A stretch of DNA of 64,000 nt from Anaerolineae bacterium. Its GTDB lineage: Bacteria; Chloroflexota; Anaerolineae; Anaerolineales; Villigracilaceae. The stretch covers positions 1 to 64,000 of the forward strand of contig JAFLCF010000003.1 in assembly GCA_017303735.1 (NCBI GenBank). Direction: 5' to 3'. Each line of letters begins with the position of its first letter. The stretch's first letter is position 1. A model generated the notes under the pieces. That model was not told the DNA's origin and ran no database searches. It worked only from the letters and a program-made list of their open reading frames with translations. A program made the position numbers and the translations under genes. Positions 61,437 through 64,000 of this stretch are shown here, piece after piece.

Positions 61437-61721
61437 TTCAACCCCTGCACACCTTTGTAGTCCCTTTGCCTTCATAATCGAAGTAAAATCTGTCCGGCGG
61501 GGTATATATCATGTATACGGGTATAAGTTTAGACCTGCAGTAACAGCATAAATAGCCTAAGCGGCGGAGAGTTCTCCGCCGCTTTTTTATTTTTTAACAG
61601 GCTAAGTCTGTTAATAAGAAAAGTGCGAACTTATCTCGATTGCAGTATAGATAAGCAGTATATCTTGATGTTCCTTAGATTTCAGCGGGCAAAGATTGCG
61701 ATATGCATGTTAGTCTACGAT
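61437..61721. other. Intergenic tail of cassette B
   Basis: The first about 100 bases repeat the DNA after cassette A (40229-40338) and can be read to end in HVYGYKFRPAVTA. Then come the terminator at 61561 and about 130 bases of AT-rich DNA with no convincing gene. Confidence 0.55.
61561..61590 (+). terminator. Strong Rho-independent terminator of cassette B
   Basis: GCGGCGGAGA, loop GT, TCTCCGCCGC followed by TTTTTTATTTTTT. It ends the cassette B transcript. Confidence 0.9.
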
Positions 61722-64000
61722 TTAACTTCGCGACCAAAAGTCTTCCAATTTCTTTCTAATTTCGCGAGTGTCTTTCACAACCTGATATCCACGCCAATGG
61801 GAGGGAAATAACTGGCGGTAATAAGCCTGAGAAAAACGCTCATCGATCAAGACAATGATGCCTCGATCGCTATCCGTGCGAATAACCCGACCAGTTGCCT
61901 GCAATACCCGATTGAAACCCGGGTATTGGTAGGCATATGCAAAGCCACTGCCCAGATCACGATCAAAATATTCTTTGATCAAATCTCTTTCCAAGCCCAA
62001 TTGAGGGATGCCCACACCAACAACCACAACACCGATCAACCGTTCCCCTACCAGGTCGATGCCTTCACCAAAGATGCCGCCCATGACAGCCAACCCAACT
62101 AGTGTTTCTTCATTCTTGGATGAGAAGCGAGACAGAAATGCATCACGCGCTTCTTCTGTCATACCGCGTTCTTGCACCAGAAGCTGATTTTCCGGCAACC
62201 GTCCCTTTAGCCGCTCCATCACCTCGTTTAGATATATATAGGATGGAAAATAGACCAAATAATTTCCCGAACGGGAGCTGAGGACGGTTTCAATGGTCTC
62301 GGCAATGGCATCGTAGGAATCAGCCCGTTGTGCATATTTGGTGGCTATTTTGTTATGGATCAACAAACTGACATTTTCCTGTGGGAAAGGTGACTCAAAA
62401 ACACGGCTGGAATGATCTGCTGCACCCGTCAACAGTTTCTTGAAGTAATCCATGGGCAAAAGAGTCGCCGAGAAAAAGATGGTTGCTTTGCTACGTTCCA
62501 AAGGGAACGCCAGCATGGGAGCAGGGTCGAGGCAGAATAATTTTGCTCGCAGATCAGACTGTCCGCGCCGCTCAAAGTAAGAGGCATAGAAGGTATCAAA
62601 ATATTCGGCAGTACGGAGGTAACTATTGCACAAAAAATAGAACTCCAACAACTCCTGCCGGAACTCGGCATTCTGATTTAAGACTAGCCAGTCTTCTGCC
62701 TTGTTGCAGAACTCGCGGAGCGCCTTGATCAAGGCTTCAGGGAGTTCATGCTCGATGATTGCATCCTTATCTTCTGCCTGGCAGGCTTTGCGTTTTTCCA
62801 GCAGAATCTTATTGATCTCACTTAGCTTTTTTGCCAGGGCTGGCACATGAGTTTTCAGTGTGCGTTGAAGCTGCAGTACGGTGTCTTTATCCAACTCAGC
62901 TGAATACATGGCTCTGGCACGATCTGGAAGATTGTGCGCTTCGTCGACCAGAAAGATATAGGGTTCGATGCTGAAGTCAAAAAAACGGTGGAGATACACA
63001 CGCGGGTCAAAAACATAGTTGTAATCACAGATGATGCAATCCACCCACAAAGCCAGGTCCAGTGAGAACTCAAAGGGACAGATCTCATACTTACGGGCAA
63101 GTTCTTCGATCACCGGGCGAGTAAAGTTTTGATGCTGGTCGAGTTCTTCCAGCGCCAGTTTCACTTTATCAAAATACCCACGGGCAAAGATGCACACTTC
63201 CGGGTCACAATTGACTGGCGGACAAAAACAGATCTTCTCCTTGGCGGTAAGCGTTACGCTTCGCAGATACAGATTCGACTGGCGCATATCCTCAAGAGCT
63301 TTTTCAGCCACCAAACGCCCTGATGTCTTGGCGGTTAGATAAAAGATCTTGGTTGCCAATCCCTGCCCCAACGCTTTGACCGATGGAAAGAGAGTTGCAA
63401 TGGTCTTGCCCACCCCGGTCGGCGCTTGAATATAAGCACGGTCATTTGCTCGAATGGTTTTATACACTGTGACTGCCATATCCCGTTGACCCGGGCGGTA
63501 TCCATCATAGGGAAAATCGAGTTCGTCAATGGAATGGTCACGCAGGGTTTGCCATGTTTGGACTTTCCTAAACCATTCCAGATATGGGGTAATTAAGTTG
63601 TAGAAAAAAATTTCCAATTCTGCCCACATAAAACGACGCTCAAATGTTTTTTCTTCGTGGCTGTCCAATTGATAATAGGTCAGATGAATATTGATCTCGC
63701 TTAAGTTCTGTTGCCGGGCATACATATAAGCATAGCATTGCGCCTGCCCCCAATGCAGTGGGTTGTGATTTTCAGTTACAAGCTCCAGGCTTAGCGTGGT
63801 TGTTTTGATCTCTTCGAGGATGACTGGTTCTTGATTGGTATACAAGCCATCAATTCGTCCTCGCACTACCAAAGGCGGCTCGGTGCCTTCGACCTCACAG
63901 ATTACCTCCACCTCGGTCTCATACCCCTCGGGGCGGGAGCGCTGCACACGTTTATGTCCCTGTGTTCCGAGTTGAGCGCGATCACGTCGTTGAAACCCGC
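61722..64000 (-). CDS. XPD/DinG-like Fe-S helicase with N-terminal Cas4-like nuclease region (5' end outside window)
   Basis: The frame is open through the right edge (a GTG at 63947 is internal), so the start is missing. About the first 100 residues resemble a PD-(D/E)XK nuclease (RGRIDGLY, VILEEIKTT, then GQAQCYAYMYA). The helicase follows: QAPTGVGKTIATLFPS (Walker A), a four-Cys cluster CFCPPVNC...C likely holding 4Fe-4S, LVDEAHNLPDRAR (DEAH) and QATGRVIRTDSDRG (motif VI). XPD-type helicases unwind 5' to 3' in repair; the nuclease fusion suggests end processing. Confidence 0.88.
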   Translation of the reverse strand, partial: GFQRRDRAQLGTQGHKRVQRSRPEGYETEVEVICEVEGTEPPLVVRGRIDGLYTNQEPVILEEIKTTTLSLELVTENHNPLHWGQAQCYAYMYARQQNLSEINIHLTYYQLDSHEEKTFERRFMWAELEIFFYNLITPYLEWFRKVQTWQTLRDHSIDELDFPYDGYRPGQRDMAVTVYKTIRANDRAYIQAPTGVGKTIATLFPSVKALGQGLATKIFYLTAKTSGRLVAEKALEDMRQSNLYLRSVTLTAKEKICFCPPVNCDPEVCIFARGYFDKVKLALEELDQHQNFTRPVIEELARKYEICPFEFSLDLALWVDCIICDYNYVFDPRVYLHRFFDFSIEPYIFLVDEAHNLPDRARAMYSAELDKDTVLQLQRTLKTHVPALAKKLSEINKILLEKRKACQAEDKDAIIEHELPEALIKALREFCNKAEDWLVLNQNAEFRQELLEFYFLCNSYLRTAEYFDTFYASYFERRGQSDLRAKLFCLDPAPMLAFPLERSKATIFFSATLLPMDYFKKLLTGAADHSSRVFESPFPQENVSLLIHNKIATKYAQRADSYDAIAETIETVLSSRSGNYLVYFPSYIYLNEVMERLKGRLPENQLLVQERGMTEEARDAFLSRFSSKNEETLVGLAVMGGIFGEGIDLVGERLIGVVVVGVGIPQLGLERDLIKEYFDRDLGSGFAYAYQYPGFNRVLQATGRVIRTDSDRGIIVLIDERFSQAYYRQLFPSHWRGYQVVKDTREIRKKLEDFWSRS

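Noticed and set aside
61623..61811. A 62-codon plus frame after cassette B
   Set aside because: No ribosome site, overlaps the helicase 3' end, no domain.

Overview
The window looks like a chromosomal segment of a Chloroflexota bacterium, most likely class Anaerolineae. This is inferred from protein style (FixI-type copper pump beside a heme-copper subunit I, NarX/NarL-like pairs with PilJ-type sensor domains, SCO6745-type proteins, long minus-strand gene runs) and from short interspersed repeats. No rRNA or tRNA gene was seen, so the assignment is not proven.

Layout. 1-16.2 kb: a minus-strand accessory block of small enzymes: a zinc-ribbon/OB-fold protein, a CrtI-like FAD oxidoreductase with a decayed SDR behind it, a lipoprotein, several class I methyltransferases, two alpha/beta hydrolases, a frameshifted GNAT, OsmC, two SCO6745-type paralogues, an arylamine N-acetyltransferase and an ICMT-like enzyme. 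16.2-21 kb: a module likely tied to nitrosative or oxygen stress (two hemerythrins, cupin, DUF2249, an FNR-type regulator, two half-size membrane proteins). 20.4-29.7 kb: a respiratory nitrate reductase operon (lipoprotein cytochrome c, narG, narH, narJ, narI, a TDT-type channel, an FmdE-type protein) preceded by a degenerate receiver protein.

29.8-40.3 kb (cassette A) and 53.9-61.5 kb (cassette B) are diverged copies of one another. Each holds a NarL-like regulator, a NarX-like kinase, a Crp-family regulator, a cupin, a cytochrome b561, a four-helix protein, an NnrS/CcoN-like protein and a small membrane protein. A additionally carries a GAF/HD-GYP gene, a cytochrome c and a VIT1-like transporter; B carries an extra NnrS-like gene. 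Between them lie a large serine recombinase, a DsrE-family gene, a TetR regulator facing a methyltransferase, an acyltransferase and a minus-strand operon for a CuA-containing heme-copper enzyme. That enzyme lacks the usual active-site tyrosine and is therefore probably a nitric oxide reductase. It sits with a FixI-type copper ATPase, a TauE/SafE-like protein and a cytochrome b/ferredoxin fusion. The right edge holds a truncated XPD/DinG-like helicase with a Cas4-like nuclease region.

Taken together the window encodes nitrate-to-nitrite and NO-to-N2O respiration with sensing and electron-transfer modules. The most notable observations are two genes in which an in-frame TGA replaces a conserved cysteine and is followed at the expected distance by a bacterial SECIS-like hairpin: an ArsM-like methyltransferase (8576-9361) and a DsrE-family protein (42293-42622). 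Both are candidate selenoproteins that standard gene calling would truncate.
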